Assembly (NCBI GenBank): GCA_963971305.1
Contig: OZ020316.1
Span: 16,634,745-16,698,744, forward strand
DNA: 64,000 bases
Source of the DNA: Arcuatula senhousia
Lineage: Eukaryota > Mollusca > Bivalvia > Mytilida > Mytilidae
Reading direction: 5' to 3'
Shown here: piece after piece, positions 43,601 to 54,960 of the stretch
Position numbering within the stretch: position 1 is the stretch's first letter
Layout of the letters: every line of letters starts with the position of its first letter
The notes under the pieces: generated by a model
Told to the model about the DNA's origin: nothing
Databases searched by the model: none
What the model saw: only the letters and a program-made list of their open reading frames with translations
Made by a program: the position numbers and the translations under genes

Positions 43601-46600
43601 CTAAAAATAGAACATTAGGTTAAACTGCATTTTTTTGCAAATAACTCAAAAAGGGTGACAGATTTTTAGATTTTGATTGAGAACAAAACTGATCAGCACC
43701 TTTAGATCCACCATATTGTCAGATGACCCCCTTATTAATCTTATGACCCTTTCAACGTTAATAGATTTTGCCTTATAACCTTTACTTCAGGCACATATGT
43801 CAGGTGAGCGATTCAGGCTCCTGGGAGCCTCTTGTTGGCCTATAGAATGAAAACTATTGCAGATAGAGAAAAGCTGTTGCTTGCTTAAATGTTCAGCTCA
43901 TTTAGCTCTACAAAAGTCTCCATAGGGTCGAAGTTGTCAGATGACCCCTTATAGGGGTTACAGCCCCTTAAAGGCAAAAAATAGTGTTTTTGGCCTATGG
44001 AATGAAAACTATTGCAGATAGAGAAAAGTTGTTGCTTGCTTAAATGTTCAGCTCATTTAGCTCTACAAAAGTTTCCAGCTCATTAAGTTCTACAAAAGTT
44101 TCCATAGGGTCAAAGTTGCCAGATGACCCCTTATAGTGGTTACGGCCCCTTAAAGGCAAAAAATAGTGTTTTTGGCCTAAAGTAAGAAAACTTTTGCAGA
44201 TAGAGAAAAGATATTGCTTGCTTAAATGTTCAGCTTAATTAGCTCTACAAAAGTCTTTTAGGGTCGAAGTTGTCAGATGACCCCTTTAAGGGGTTATGGC
44301 CCTTTAAAGGTGAAAATAGTGTTTTTTGCTTTGGAATGAAAACTATTGCAGATAGAGAAAAGCTTTTTATTGCTTAAACATTCAGCTAATTTAGCTATAC
44401 AAAAGTCTTCAAAGGGTTGACATTAAGACCAGGTGAGCGATTCAGGCTCCTGGGAGCCTCTTGTTTATAAAATTAATTTTTATGAGGTAACGATTTATTT
44501 TACATCTATTTCTAGTGTCGAGCAGTTCAGATAAGTGTTTGATATGCAGAAAGCCTGATCTAATGTCCTCTATACTTTTTTTGAGAGGTACGTTTAATAA
44601 GTTTCAATATTGAAAGACGAGACAAGAGGGGTATATTGTGGCTTTTACCATTTGAACATTTTATACTTCATTGTTAAAAATAAATGTTTGGAAACGACGA
44701 CTTCGTTACAATACCGAATGGTGACGGGTTAAATATAAAACATGTTGAAAAGATACATGAATGTAGCCTCGAACCCAAACTCATACTACCAAGATGGGGA
44801 GTCTGGGAAAACACCTACTGATTTCTCGTAACCACTAGTTGGCGATCGTTTAACCTTGTGTGAATATGACGTGTTAAGGGACGGACCATTTAACTTCAAG
44901 GGGGGGGGGCTTGGTTTTTTGTTTTGGTCAGAAAAATTATTAATTTTTCGAAGTCACTACTACAGATTTTTTTTTCATTGTTATCATTTTTTTATTTGGC
45001 AGAAATCCTTCTTCAGAATTTTTTTTACCCCCTGCTGCCAGAATATTTGTTTCATCAAAAATAAGGAAAAAAACCAAGGCCCCTACAAGTTAAATGGACG
45101 GTCCCTTAGCATACAAGGTTCATTTCAATCTAAAATGAACCAACGTCTTTCATGGTTTTTGACACTTTAGGTAGACGTCCGTGAGTACAATTTAACGATA
45201 AAACGTCAACAAAACCATTATATTACTAGTAAACCATATTTGGCAACAAAACCATCTTGTGTTCAAAAATGTAAAATAGGATGTCTTATTATAAAATAAG
45301 AAATATTATGTTATAAGAGAACAACTCGCATCAATTCGAGAAGTTATCTCGCTATTGTATTTTCATGACTTCACTGAACGTTGAGTGATTTTCGTCGAAC
45401 ATTATGATAAAGCCTGACAGTACTCCAAACGTACACAGGACTGTCCCAGACTCTTATAATCTTTTGATAAGCATCTGGGTGATCGAGACTAACATGAATG
45501 TTGTCTATATACATTTGTAAATGATTTGTACGACATAAGTACGCCATTAATGTATGGATATTGAAAATTCGTTGTTTTGACGGGAACATATGTCATATTG
45601 AAACTATAATAGAAAAAAAATAATCTGTCAAAAATTTATATTTTTAATTAAAAAGCACAAGATAAATAATCGAAAATATTAAAAAAAAGAAAAGACTATA
45701 GTTGAGAATTCAAATATCTGAAGTCCAAAAACAAAAAGTGCAAGTTCCGCTCAATCCTCTAAACAAAGTTGTGGTTTCTTAGAACCACAGTTATAGTCAT
45801 ACTACAGTTGCTATAGTAGATAAGAATTTCATTATTTTCCATTAAGAATAATTTGCTTGAATTTTGGTTTTGATATATGTTTTCCTGCTAATTTATTTCT
45901 TGTTTTCTCTTGTCTTTGTTTATAACAATTTAACTATCTTTGTGTCCAGTATTTTGGTAAACCGTTTAGCTTTGAAAAAATTCATTCATTTGGTCTTTTG
46001 AAGTATCGGATACGTTACAAAATATAAATACTGTATTAGCCGTTCTTAATGCTTTTTTATAAAATTAATTTTTATGAGGTAACGATTTATTTTACATCTA
46101 TTTCTAGTGTCGAGCAGTTCAGATAAGTGTTTGATATGCAGAAAGCCTGATCTAATGTCCTCTATACTTTTTTTGAGAGGTACGTTTAATAAGTTTCAAT
46201 ATTGAAAGACGAGACAAGAGGGGTATATTGTGGCTTTTACCATTTGAACATTTTATACTTCATTGTTAAAAATAGATGTTTGGAAACGACGACTTCGTTA
46301 CAATACCGAATGGTGACGGGTTAAATATAAAACATGTTGAAAAGATACATGAATGTAGCCTCGAACCCAAACTCATACTACCAAGATGGGGAGTCTGGGA
46401 AAACACCTACTGATTTCTCGTAACCACTAGTTGGCGATCGTTTAACCATGTGTGAATATGACGTGTTAAGGGACGGACCATTTAACTTCAAGGGGGGGGG
46501 CTTGGTTTTTTGTTTTGGTCAGAAAAATTATAAATTTTTCGAAGTCACTACTACAGATTTTTTTTTCATTGTTATCATTTTTTTATTTGGCAGAAATCCT

Positions 46601-49600
46601 TCTTCAGAATTTTTTTTACCCCCTGCTGCCAGAATATTTTTTTCATCAAAAATAAGGAAAAAAACCAAGGCCCCTACAAGTTAAATGGACGGTCCCTTAG
46701 CATACAAGGTTCATTTCAATCTAAAATGAACCAACGTCTTTCATGGTTTTTGACACTTTAGGTAGACGTCCGTGAGTACAATTTAACGATAAAACGTCAA
46801 CAAAACCATTATATTACTAGTAAACCATATTTGGCAACAAAACCATCTTGTGTTCAAAAATGTAAAATAGGATGTCTTATTATAAAATAAGAAATATTAT
46901 GTTATAAGAGAACAACTCGCATCAATTCGAGAAGTTATCTCGCTATTGTATTTTCATGACTTCACTGAACGTTGAGTGATTTTCGTCGAACATTATGATA
47001 AAGCCTGACAGTACTCCAAACGTACACAGGACTGTCCCAGACTCTTATAATCTTTTGATAAGCATCTGGGTGATCGAGACTAACATGAATGTTGTCTATA
47101 TACATTTGTAAATGATTTGTACGACATAAGTACGCCATTAATGTATGGATATTGAAAATTCGTTGTTTTGACGGGAACATATGTCATATTGAAACTATAA
47201 TAGAAAAAAAATAATCTGTCAAAAAATTATATTTTTAATTAAAAAGCACAAGATAAATAATCGAAAATATTAAAAAAAAGAAAAGACTATAGTTGAGAAT
47301 TCAAATATCTGAAGTCCAAAAACAAAAAGTGCAAGTTCCGCTCAATCCTCTAAACAAAGTTGTGGTTTCTTAGAACCACAGTTATAGTCATACTACAGTT
47401 GCTATAGTAGATAAGAATTTCATTATTTTCCATTAAGAATAATTTGCTTGAATTTTGGTTTTGATATATGTTTTCCTGCTAATTTATTTCTTGTTTTCTC
47501 TTGTCTTTGTTTATAACAATTTAACTATCTTTGTGTCCAGTATTTTGGTAAACCGTTTAGCTTTGAAAAAATTCATTCATTTGGTCTTTTGAAGTATCGG
47601 ATACGTTACAAAATATAAATACTGTATTAGCCGTTCTTAATGCTTTTTTATAAAATTAATTTTTATGAGGTAACGATTTATTTTACATCTATTTCTAGTG
47701 TCGAGCAGTTCAGATAAGTGTTTGATATGCAGAAAGCCTGATCTAATGTCCTCTATACTTTTTTTGAGAGGTACGTTTAATAAGTTTCAATATTGAAAGA
47801 CGAGACAAGAGGGGTATATTGTGGCTTTTACCATTTGAACATTTTATACTTCATTGTTAAAAATAGATGTTTGGAAACGACGACTTCGTTACAATACCGA
47901 ATGGTGACGGGTTAAATATAAAACATGTTGAAAAGATACATGAATGTAGCCTCGAACCCAAACTCATACTACCAAGATGGGGAGTCTGGGAAAACACCTA
48001 CTGATTTCTCGTAACCACTAGTTGGCGATCGTTTAACCTTGTGTGAATATGACGTGTTAAGGGACGGACCATTTAACTTCAAGGGGGGGGCTTGGTTTTT
48101 TGTTTTGGTCAGAAAAATTATTAATTTTTCGAAGTCACTACTACAGATTTTTTTTTCATTGTTATCATTTTTTTATTTGGCAGAAATCCTTCTTCAGAAT
48201 TTTTTTTACCCCCTGCTGCCAGAATATTTGTTTCATCAAAAATAAGGAAAAAAACCAAGGCCCCTACAAGTTAAATGGACGGTCCCTTAGCATACAAGGT
48301 TCATTTCAATCTAAAATGAACCAACGTCTTTCATGGTTTTTGACACTTTAGGTAGACGTCCGTGAGTACAATTTAACGATAAAACGTCAACAAAACCATT
48401 ATATTACTAGTAAACCATATTTGGCAACAAAACCATCTTGTGTTCAAAAATGTAAAATAGGATGTCTTATTATAAAATAAGAAATATTATGTTATAAGAG
48501 AACAACTCGCATCAATTCGAGAAGTTATCTCGCTATTGTATTTTCATGACTTCACTGAACGTTGAGTGATTTTCGTCGAACATTATGATAAAGCCTGACA
48601 GTACTCCAAACGTACACAGGACTGTCCCAGACTCTTATAATCTTTTGATAAGCATCTGGGTGATCGAGACTAACATGAATGTTGTCTATATACATTTGTA
48701 AATGATTTGTACGACATAAGTACGCCATTAATGTATGGATATTGAAATTCGTTGTTTTGACGGGAACATATGTCATATTGAAACTATAATAGAAAAAAAA
48801 TAATCTGTCAAAAATTTATATTTTTAATTAAAAAGCACAAGATAAATAATCGAAAATATTAAAAAAAAGAAAAGACTATAGTTGAGAATTCAAATATCTG
48901 AAGTCCAAAAATGCCCAGAAAACACCGATTTACCGAGATACAGAATACACACTTAAAACAACTAAACTGCAACCATTCAGCAATGCAAAATCACGTCGAA
49001 TCGAGAGAAAACTCGAGTGGGCAAACAATTCTTGCTTTTAATATCTGGCCAATATGAATACTAATTGCTTCGGTATTCGTGTATTGATGTGATTCACTGT
49101 ACTGAAACTCGATGTGAAAGTCCTATATAAGAGGTCTTATGTCCCTCCAGTCCTTATTGATGCACACCTAAAACTAATGTCATCATGCATGCTCCTCATA
49201 TCCCAATTCAGCAGATAAAATAATTTTTGATTTTGTTTCAGCTGAATCAGCAGGAGGTAAGTAAACAAACATTATGTCACGAAACCCGACAGCTAATTAT
49301 TCCGACAACTCAATGCTCTGACAAAATGGGAAATTTAAAGGTTTTTTTTTGTGTATAACTATTTTAATCTTATGTCACATAGAATCAGAATAGTGTTTAG
49401 TTCTTACGAATGCGTTTTGTTGTGTCCCGGATGTGAAGCAATTCCAGCAGAGGCGGAGTAACCTTTATGAAAAACCAAATACACATGTAAATGTAATCAA
49501 ACTCAATTACAATGTTAAAAGTTTTATGACCACTTAAATAACACTAGGACAATGACTAATATGCAGAGGTTGCTTAATGTGTCTGACCGAAGGCAATGTC

Positions 49601-52600
49601 GGACAAAATTTGATTCGGTCACATATAAAATTTTGAAAATTTAAGTTGAACAAATTGAAAAAAAAAGCTAAAAAAACATCGGTCAGACAGATCCAATATC
49701 TATTTCGGCAAGTCTTCATATGTTATTAAAACTAGTAAGCATGCACATATATGTCAAAGATGTAGTAGTTTTGCGGTTTTATCCTCAATTTTAACCTAAA
49801 TGTTGATTTTTAGGTTGAAAAGCTTTGATTTTGTACTTTATAAAATACGAAATTTCAATAGACAAAATGGCGACAAAAAATGAAATCAGCATATTTAGAA
49901 TTTTTGTTTGCAAACTTGTTTGGGTGGAAAAAAACATAGGATGTACAAACAGTAATATGTTTTTGCATCCTCTATTGAATTAAGGTAATACATTATATTG
50001 TTAACATTAGAACTATATGTATCGTGTTTTTTGTACAAATCTTTTACCAAAATTTGAAGTGTCAAAGGCAAAGTCTGCTTCTAAAACCCGATTTTCTTCA
50101 TAACCAAAGTTTAATATATTTCACATATCGTTATCATTGGCTTGTTTGAACTACGTGTTGTCGGAGTATAATATTCTGACCCTGCAAAGGTTATTTGAGT
50201 ATGGAATCTTCAGATTGTGTCATTAATGGTTATTTTAAACCGATTAAGTCGCAATATGAGATAAAACAAATGAAAATTAACATTTATATTCTCGCCTTAG
50301 AACGATGCATATTCTTTATTTCCATATTCTTTCGTTTTAAATATTGGAAGGGAGGGGGCAATTGGCCAAGTGGTCAAGATTCATGTAGCTGGATTGACAC
50401 ACAGAAATACTGTGTTAAATGGATTGTCAGATTGTTTGTCATATTAAATGCAATTTAATCTACTTTAATATTCAATATTTTAATGATCCATTTATATATG
50501 AAAAAAACAGATATTGAACTGTATTACCAACAAATTTAACAACATGGGATCATCTGTTCAGAGCTCTATATATCACCGTATGGGCTCGTGAGCGGATGAA
50601 AAGGTGATTCACGTACTTTGAAATGGTTAATAACACACTTTGAAAAGGCAAAATTTTCAAAAATAGCAATATGTCATCAAAAAGGTATATAATAAGCCCA
50701 ATAGCCATTCTTATATAAAAACAAATGCTATTGCACGGAACACCTCATATCTTTAGGTGTTTAATTTTGGTGGCATCATAATTCATTATTGAACGATTTG
50801 TTCCACAACCTCTTTACAAAATCAATACTTCATATGAAATATGAATTTATTGATAAAAACAATATTTACACACATTTCTGCTCAAACAGGTCAATATTTT
50901 TAGAACAATCATTATCACATGGAATGTCTTAACATGATAAATGAGTACATTTATCTTATATATCGCTTGTAAATGCCGATACACCGATAACGCAGGGCGA
51001 AAAGGTTACAAAATACGTGAGAAAAGCTAAAAAGGGTCAATGCGTGTTAAATTACAACACAATAATGCAAATAAAGCGAAATTTGTTACATATTTGTTTT
51101 TTATTCTCATAAAATATTTTTTAATCAATTGTTGCATATACATGCGGCGAAAAAACATGAATAACCCAATCTTTAATTGCATAATTATACATACATCTTT
51201 ACATAAATATGTGTTACTGTTTGGAAAATAAATTTAATTATCAGGTAAACGAAAAGAGGCTGTGAAATTAAGAAAGCACGCGTAGAAGTTTAATTTATTT
51301 GATTGTCTTAAATAAGCCTGCTTTTCTATCAAACTTGATGTTAACGTTTGGCTATAAACTTAACTACCAAAAATCAAGGACAGGAGTTTCTTAAAATAGT
51401 TTACTGAATTCCAGCATAACATTAATTTGAAAGTATTTTTAATGCATTTAAAATTATACTACATAGCTTAATTTCTACAAACTATCAGTAAATCAAAAAA
51501 ATAAAACACAAACTAAAACTGCTTTTTGACGATTTTGAATTATTAAATTAATGCTTGTATTGATTGAGAAATATATCTCTTTTGTAATACTGGGCAATTC
51601 AGAGACTGATTTAATCGATGCAATTTTGATTTCGCCACTTCTAATTTGACATACAATGTCCAGAATTGAAGAATCGTCATTCCTAATATTATGCGACTTA
51701 TTAGTTAAACTATATTTATTTACAAATTAAAACAGTATCAAGGAATATTCTTTCAGTCGCTGCGTCAAGATATTGGGAGATACTAATTTATTTGTGTGAA
51801 TCATGGTGTATGCTTACCTTCTTACCGGTGTATTGTTTAAATTTAGCCTATCGCGACTAATTATAGATTAACAAGTACGGCGCACTCGATATTGACCCAT
51901 CAACACACAATTGCATAAAGACAGGGCTAAATCTTATGATTGAGGTAAGTACAAGTAATATTGATGTTTTGACTTTAGCTTAAAATCAGATACACACGTT
52001 TGCATATTACCTGAAAAAAAATGTACTCCTTATTTTTTTATTGATGTATAGTGCTTACAAAATTGTACGCGGACTGTTTTAAAGTGAGTAAGGGAGTTGA
52101 ATGTCAGACAATGTGGTCGACTTTGAAGATAACTTTTGCCAAGGAATTTTCCTTCGATTTATAAGGGTCAGAGAGGGAGTTTTAAAATGGACATGTTTTG
52201 GGTTTCGGGTTCATATGTGTAAAATGTATTTGATAAATACTTTCTATTCTAAAACGTATGTTTAAAATAAATGGTTTTATATGTCATGTTTCAATACGTT
52301 TGATCGAAATAGTTGACGGAATAGCCGAAGACGCTGTACACGTTTTCAAAGAAGAAGTTTTCATAAATTCAAATGACAACAAAGTTCCAGACATTAGATT
52401 TTGCTCTACCAAAATTAGGATTCCCAACTTTTTATTTCATAGCAGTATTTTTTTAAAATAATTATTCAATTTGAATTGTATCGTTTTTTTGCACGGCGGT
52501 CTGTATGTGTTACATTGCTCTTTGCAGCCATAGTCATCAACATAGACACTGACTAGTAGATCTATAAACTGAGTAATACAGGTTGTTATTGATTCTTTCG

Positions 52601-54896
52601 GAATGAGAAAGATTTATCGTTATATAACCATCCCCTCCAGCATTAATCATTTGTTGTTTCTTGACCATTTTTATATGCGTTACCGGTTGATAACCTTTTC
52701 AGACGGCGTTACTTTAATTTTCGGGCATAACTTTAATTGTAAGATCCGTGCCTATAACAAAACGGTGTTTTAATATATTTCATATTCCTAAAAGCACGTG
52801 TATGCACATTATATTCTTAAAAAGGGTGATTTCATTAGAAAAAAAATATGTTTTATTGTTATTTTTTTTGTAACATCATTTTGTCATTAAGTTGGAAGAA
52901 AACTGAAACATTCTTTCGAAAAATATTATGCATCTTAAGAAAGGGAACGGTTTCAAGTGTTCCGTGAGCCATGGCATTTAATATATAATTGAAATGGGTA
53001 CCGAAAAATGATACTCAAACATACCTTGTTTTGTTTTTAATCCATTTATCCCTTTTCAAAGTGTGTTATTAACCATTTCAAAGTACGTGAATCACCTTTT
53101 CGTCCGCTCACGAGTCCATACGGTGATATATCGTATGAGGTGTAATATGAACTCACCATAAGCGATGATGTTGTGATATTACGTTTTAAATTATTAAAAA
53201 TATGTAATTATTAGCTCACCTGGACCGAAGGTCCATGTGAGCTTTTATCATCACTTGGCGTCCGTCGTTGTCGTCGTCGTCGTCGTCGTCTGTCGTCGTC
53301 TGTAATTTTTTTTTTCAAACGTTAACTTGTCCGACACCATAAGTCCAATTGCAACCAAATTTTGTACAGTTGTTTAGTGGCATTATGTGTACAAAACTAT
53401 TGTTCGGATTTTTGATTCGTAAAAAACATGGCTGCCATGGCTAAAAATAGAACATAGGGGCCAAATTACATTTTTTTTGCAAATAACTCAAAAACGGTAA
53501 CAAATATCAAAATTTTGGCAGGGTAAAAGTGATCAGCACCTCAAGATCTACCTGCCCAGAAATTTTCAAAAAGATCCAACAACGGATGTAGGAGTTTTGG
53601 CCCTTTTTCTGAATTTTTTCAAAATTTTGCACTTATTTAGCCCTATATCTTAAAAACTATATAAGATATTTCAAAAATTCAAATTACCTATGTTTAAGCA
53701 CATCAAGATCTATATTTCATGTTATTTAGTCAAAGCTGTAGGACCATTCCTTTTAGGAGTTATTGCCCTTAAAACGTCAAAATTTACCATTTTTCATTAC
53801 TTTTCCCCTGAATTTCAAAGATTAACTTGTCTGATACCATAAAACCAACTGAATTTTAACTTGGCACACTTCTATCATAGCATATATGCTACAATTCTAT
53901 CGTTCGGATTTTAGACTCGTCAAAAAACATGGCCGCCATGGCTAAAAATAGAATATAGGGGTTACTTGTAGTTTTTTGCTACTAACTTAAAAATGGTTAC
54001 AGATATCAAGTTTGTGCAAGAATCAAAAGTGATCAGCATATTAAGATCTACCTGTCCTGAAATTTTGAAAAAGATCTAATCGCTGATGTGGGAGTTATTG
54101 CCCTTTTTTAATTGTTTTTAAAATTTTGCACTTAGTTAGCCCTATAGCTTGAAAACTATACAAGATATTTCAGAAATTTATATCGCATATTGCTAAGCAC
54201 AATAATATCTACAAAATATGTGTATCTGTGTATCTCAGGTGAGCGATTCAGGCTCCTGGGAGCCTCTTGTTGTTTATTATTTTAACGGAGTACCAATCTT
54301 AGATTTTTTTAACGCAAAATAGTCATGTATCAGGGAAAGGTCTGTCAAGTTAAAACTTTTATTCATAGACAAAGTTGGTCGAATTGTATAACATTGGTGA
54401 GTTTTCAATATTGTATTTTAAAACTTTACATTAAAATGTTATAGATGTCCCGGCGACTCAACCGTTCCACCTACCAACCTGTACAACACCTGTCGAGTGT
54501 ACTGAATGTGGATCGTGTGACCTGTGCACTGAGGCCGAGATGACGCCCCTCAATTTTGAGTGTCCAACTCCATCCGGTACAACCACTACTCCTACGACGG
54601 ACTCACCGACTCCAGCCGGTACAACTACTCCTACGACGGACTCACCGACTCCAGCCGGTACAACTACTCCTACGACGGACTCACCGACTCCAGCCGGTAC
54701 AACTACTCCTACGACGAACTCATCGACTCCAGCCGGTACAACTACTACTCCTACGACGAACTCATCGACTCCAGCCGGTACAACTACTCCTCCTCCGACG
54801 GACTCACCGCCTAACTGTGGAAAATCACGAGGGAAATCGCATGGAAAATCACGTGAGAAATGCCAAGGAAAATCACATGGGAAATCACACGAGTGA
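40409..54896 (+). CDS. Unrecognised Cys-containing, probably secreted protein with Thr/Pro repeat tail (3' part, four exons)
   Basis: Exons 40409-40634, 40954-41051, 49242-49256 and 54445-54896 join in consistent phases (AG|G, G|CT, G|AT) with canonical borders. The first part has PEPCNFPCSWQQAGNFTTYN, SEVSFWGLTFVCHEIADQF and AEYYCIQTKEI. The last exon has a Cys cluster (PTCTTPVECTECGSCDLCTE), six 13-residue repeats of the type TPAGTTTPTTDSP, then a basic tail with GKS repeats ending KSHE. The sugar-acceptor-rich repeat suggests a mucin-like extracellular stalk. The upstream exon(s), including a signal peptide, were not found in 33-40 kb. I do not recognise the N-terminal domain. Introns hold the 1.59-kb tandem repeats and family A, E and TIR elements. 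Confidence 0.72.
40954..41051 (+). CDS. Exon of the Cys-containing secreted protein gene
   Basis: Acceptor AACTATAG, donor GTAGTT. Completes Arg and encodes WGNNGENAEYYCIQTKEISV and LQLQWTFPDF. Only this phase avoids stops (the direct frame reads GTG GGG TAA). Confidence 0.72.
41585..41830 (+). repeat. Family E dispersed repeat, copy 4
   Basis: Best-preserved 5' hairpin of the family: CTGGATTTCAC-GTA-GTGAAAAATCCAG (two unpaired A). Followed by GGGTGGTGGGCGGTCGGGG and CACTTGATATTTGGTATGCA. Confidence 0.65.
42386..43834 (+). mobile_element. Family A hairpin-ended element, complete copy inserted in tandem copy 1
   Basis: 5' hairpin 42386-42416: arms AGCTCACCTGACCC and GGGTCATGTGAGCT, loop GAA, one mismatch; then CATCACTTGGCGTCCGTCGT. 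Three modules of about 500 bp start with GTTAACTCCTCTGACAC (42479, 42978, 43481), each with AAACATGGCCGC and GAGTTATTGCCCTT. The 3' end is CAGGTGAGC (43801), GATTC, hairpin AGGCTCCTGGGAGCCT (43815-43830), CTTG. No coding frame shared between modules. Confidence 0.88.
43835..44463 (+). mobile_element. Family A partial element: family C-type modules with an A-type 3' end
   Basis: Fused directly to the previous 3' end, without a 5' hairpin. Four modules of about 175 bp (GAAAACTATTGCAGATAGAG, AGGGTCGAAGTTGTCAGATG) match the family C body at 12130-12530. It ends with AGGTGAGCGATTC and hairpin AGGCTCCTGGGAGCCT (44444-44459), CTTG. Confidence 0.82.
44874..45109. mobile_element. MITE with TTAAGGGACGGACCATTTAACTT-type ends, copy 1
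   Basis: Left end TTAAGGGACGGACCATTTAA and right end TTAAATGGACGGTCCCTTAG are imperfect inverted copies. The inside has a G-run and T-rich sequence. Carried along in each 1.59-kb tandem copy. Confidence 0.65.
45371..45589 (-). other. Triplicated 72-codon open frame of unknown status
   Basis: On the - strand, MFPSKQRIFNIHTLMAYLCR and onward to YHNVRRKSLNVQ is open in all three tandem copies (also 46962-47180 and, with a 1-base deletion near the start, 48552-48776). The copies are too similar for conservation to mean selection. I do not recognise the peptide. It may be a relic exon or chance. Confidence 0.2.
46465..46700. mobile_element. MITE, copy 2 (in tandem copy 2)
   Basis: Same element as 44874-45109, with small homopolymer differences. 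Confidence 0.65.
48057..48290. mobile_element. MITE, copy 3 (in tandem copy 3)
   Basis: Same element; its G-run is shorter than in copies 1 and 2, which changes the apparent reading frames across it. Confidence 0.65.
49242..49256 (+). CDS. 15-nt microexon of the secreted protein gene
   Basis: CTGAATCAGCAGGAG lies between TTTTGTTTCAG and GTAAGT, both strong splice sites. Its length keeps the frame with or without it, adding A-E-S-A-G. Skipping is possible, so it may be alternative. Confidence 0.6.
49257..50568. other. Intron sequence, no clear feature
   Basis: A short Cys/Trp-bearing open stretch near 50340-50430 (NWPSGQDSCSWIDTQKYCVK) looks exon-like, but no good donor follows. Nothing else seen. 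Confidence 0.4.
50569..53130. mobile_element. 2.56-kb element with 80-bp terminal inverted repeats
   Basis: TATATCACCGTATGGGCTCG at 50569 and CGAGTCCATACGGTGATATA ending at 53130 are inverted copies; the match covers about 80 bp with two differences and includes GTGATTCACGTACTTTGAAA. TA repeats flank both ends. The largest open frames inside are short and no transposase motif was seen, so it is probably non-autonomous. Confidence 0.82.
53213..54269 (+). mobile_element. Family A hairpin-ended element, complete copy 2
   Basis: 5' hairpin 53213-53243: arms AGCTCACCTGGACC and GGTCCATGTGAGCT, loop GAA. A GTCGTCGTCGTC tract follows, then two modules of about 500 bp with AACATGGCTGCC / AACATGGCCGCC. 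The 3' end is CAGGTGAGC, hairpin 54250-54265, CTTG. Lies just before the last exon of the secreted protein gene. Confidence 0.87.
54445..54896 (+). CDS. Last exon: Cys cluster, Thr/Pro repeats, Lys/Ser/Gly tail
   Basis: Acceptor ATGTTATAG. With two leading bases the frame is open for 149 codons to TGA at 54894-54896. The two other frames of the repeat are open too, because the 39-bp unit has no stop in any frame, but they break in the unique upstream part. Confidence 0.8.
54564..54810 (+). repeat. Coding VNTR, six units of 39-42 bp
   Basis: Units read like CCAGCCGGTACAACTACTCC plus TACGACGGACTCACCGACT. The last units change GACTCACCG to AACTCATCG (Asp-Ser-Pro to Asn-Ser-Ser, which creates N-S-S/T sites). 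High sequence identity suggests recent expansion and likely length polymorphism. Confidence 0.92.
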
Positions 54897-54960
54897 AAAG
54901 TGATCCTAATAGATCTTTTCTTTTTAATAAAGATCTAATTGAAAAAAAAATATTTAGCTA
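54897..54960 (+). terminator. 3' UTR and poly(A) signal of the secreted protein gene
   Basis: AATAAA at 54926-54931, 30 bp after the stop, followed by an A9 run. The very short UTR fits the end of a real gene. AGATCTTTTC...AGATCT flanks it. Confidence 0.6.

Larger units (their letters stand above)
42060..48910 (+). repeat. 1.59-kb tandem repeat, three copies
   Basis: Copy 1 42060-45730 (interrupted by family A elements at 42386-44463), copy 2 45731-47321, copy 3 47322-48910. Copies start AACAAAAAGTGCAAGTTCCG and end AATATCTGAAGTCCAAAA. They are almost identical (only a few differences seen, mostly in homopolymers), so the triplication is recent. Lies in the 8.2-kb intron of the secreted protein gene. 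Confidence 0.95.

Noticed and set aside
50195..50458. Frame with NWPSGQDSCSWIDTQKYCVK as an extra exon
   Set aside because: An acceptor is possible, but no GT donor fits the phase; kept only as a note.
54556..54903. Two further long frames across the Thr/Pro repeat
   Set aside because: Side effect of a stop-free 39-bp unit; only the frame that joins the upstream exons has the Cys cluster.
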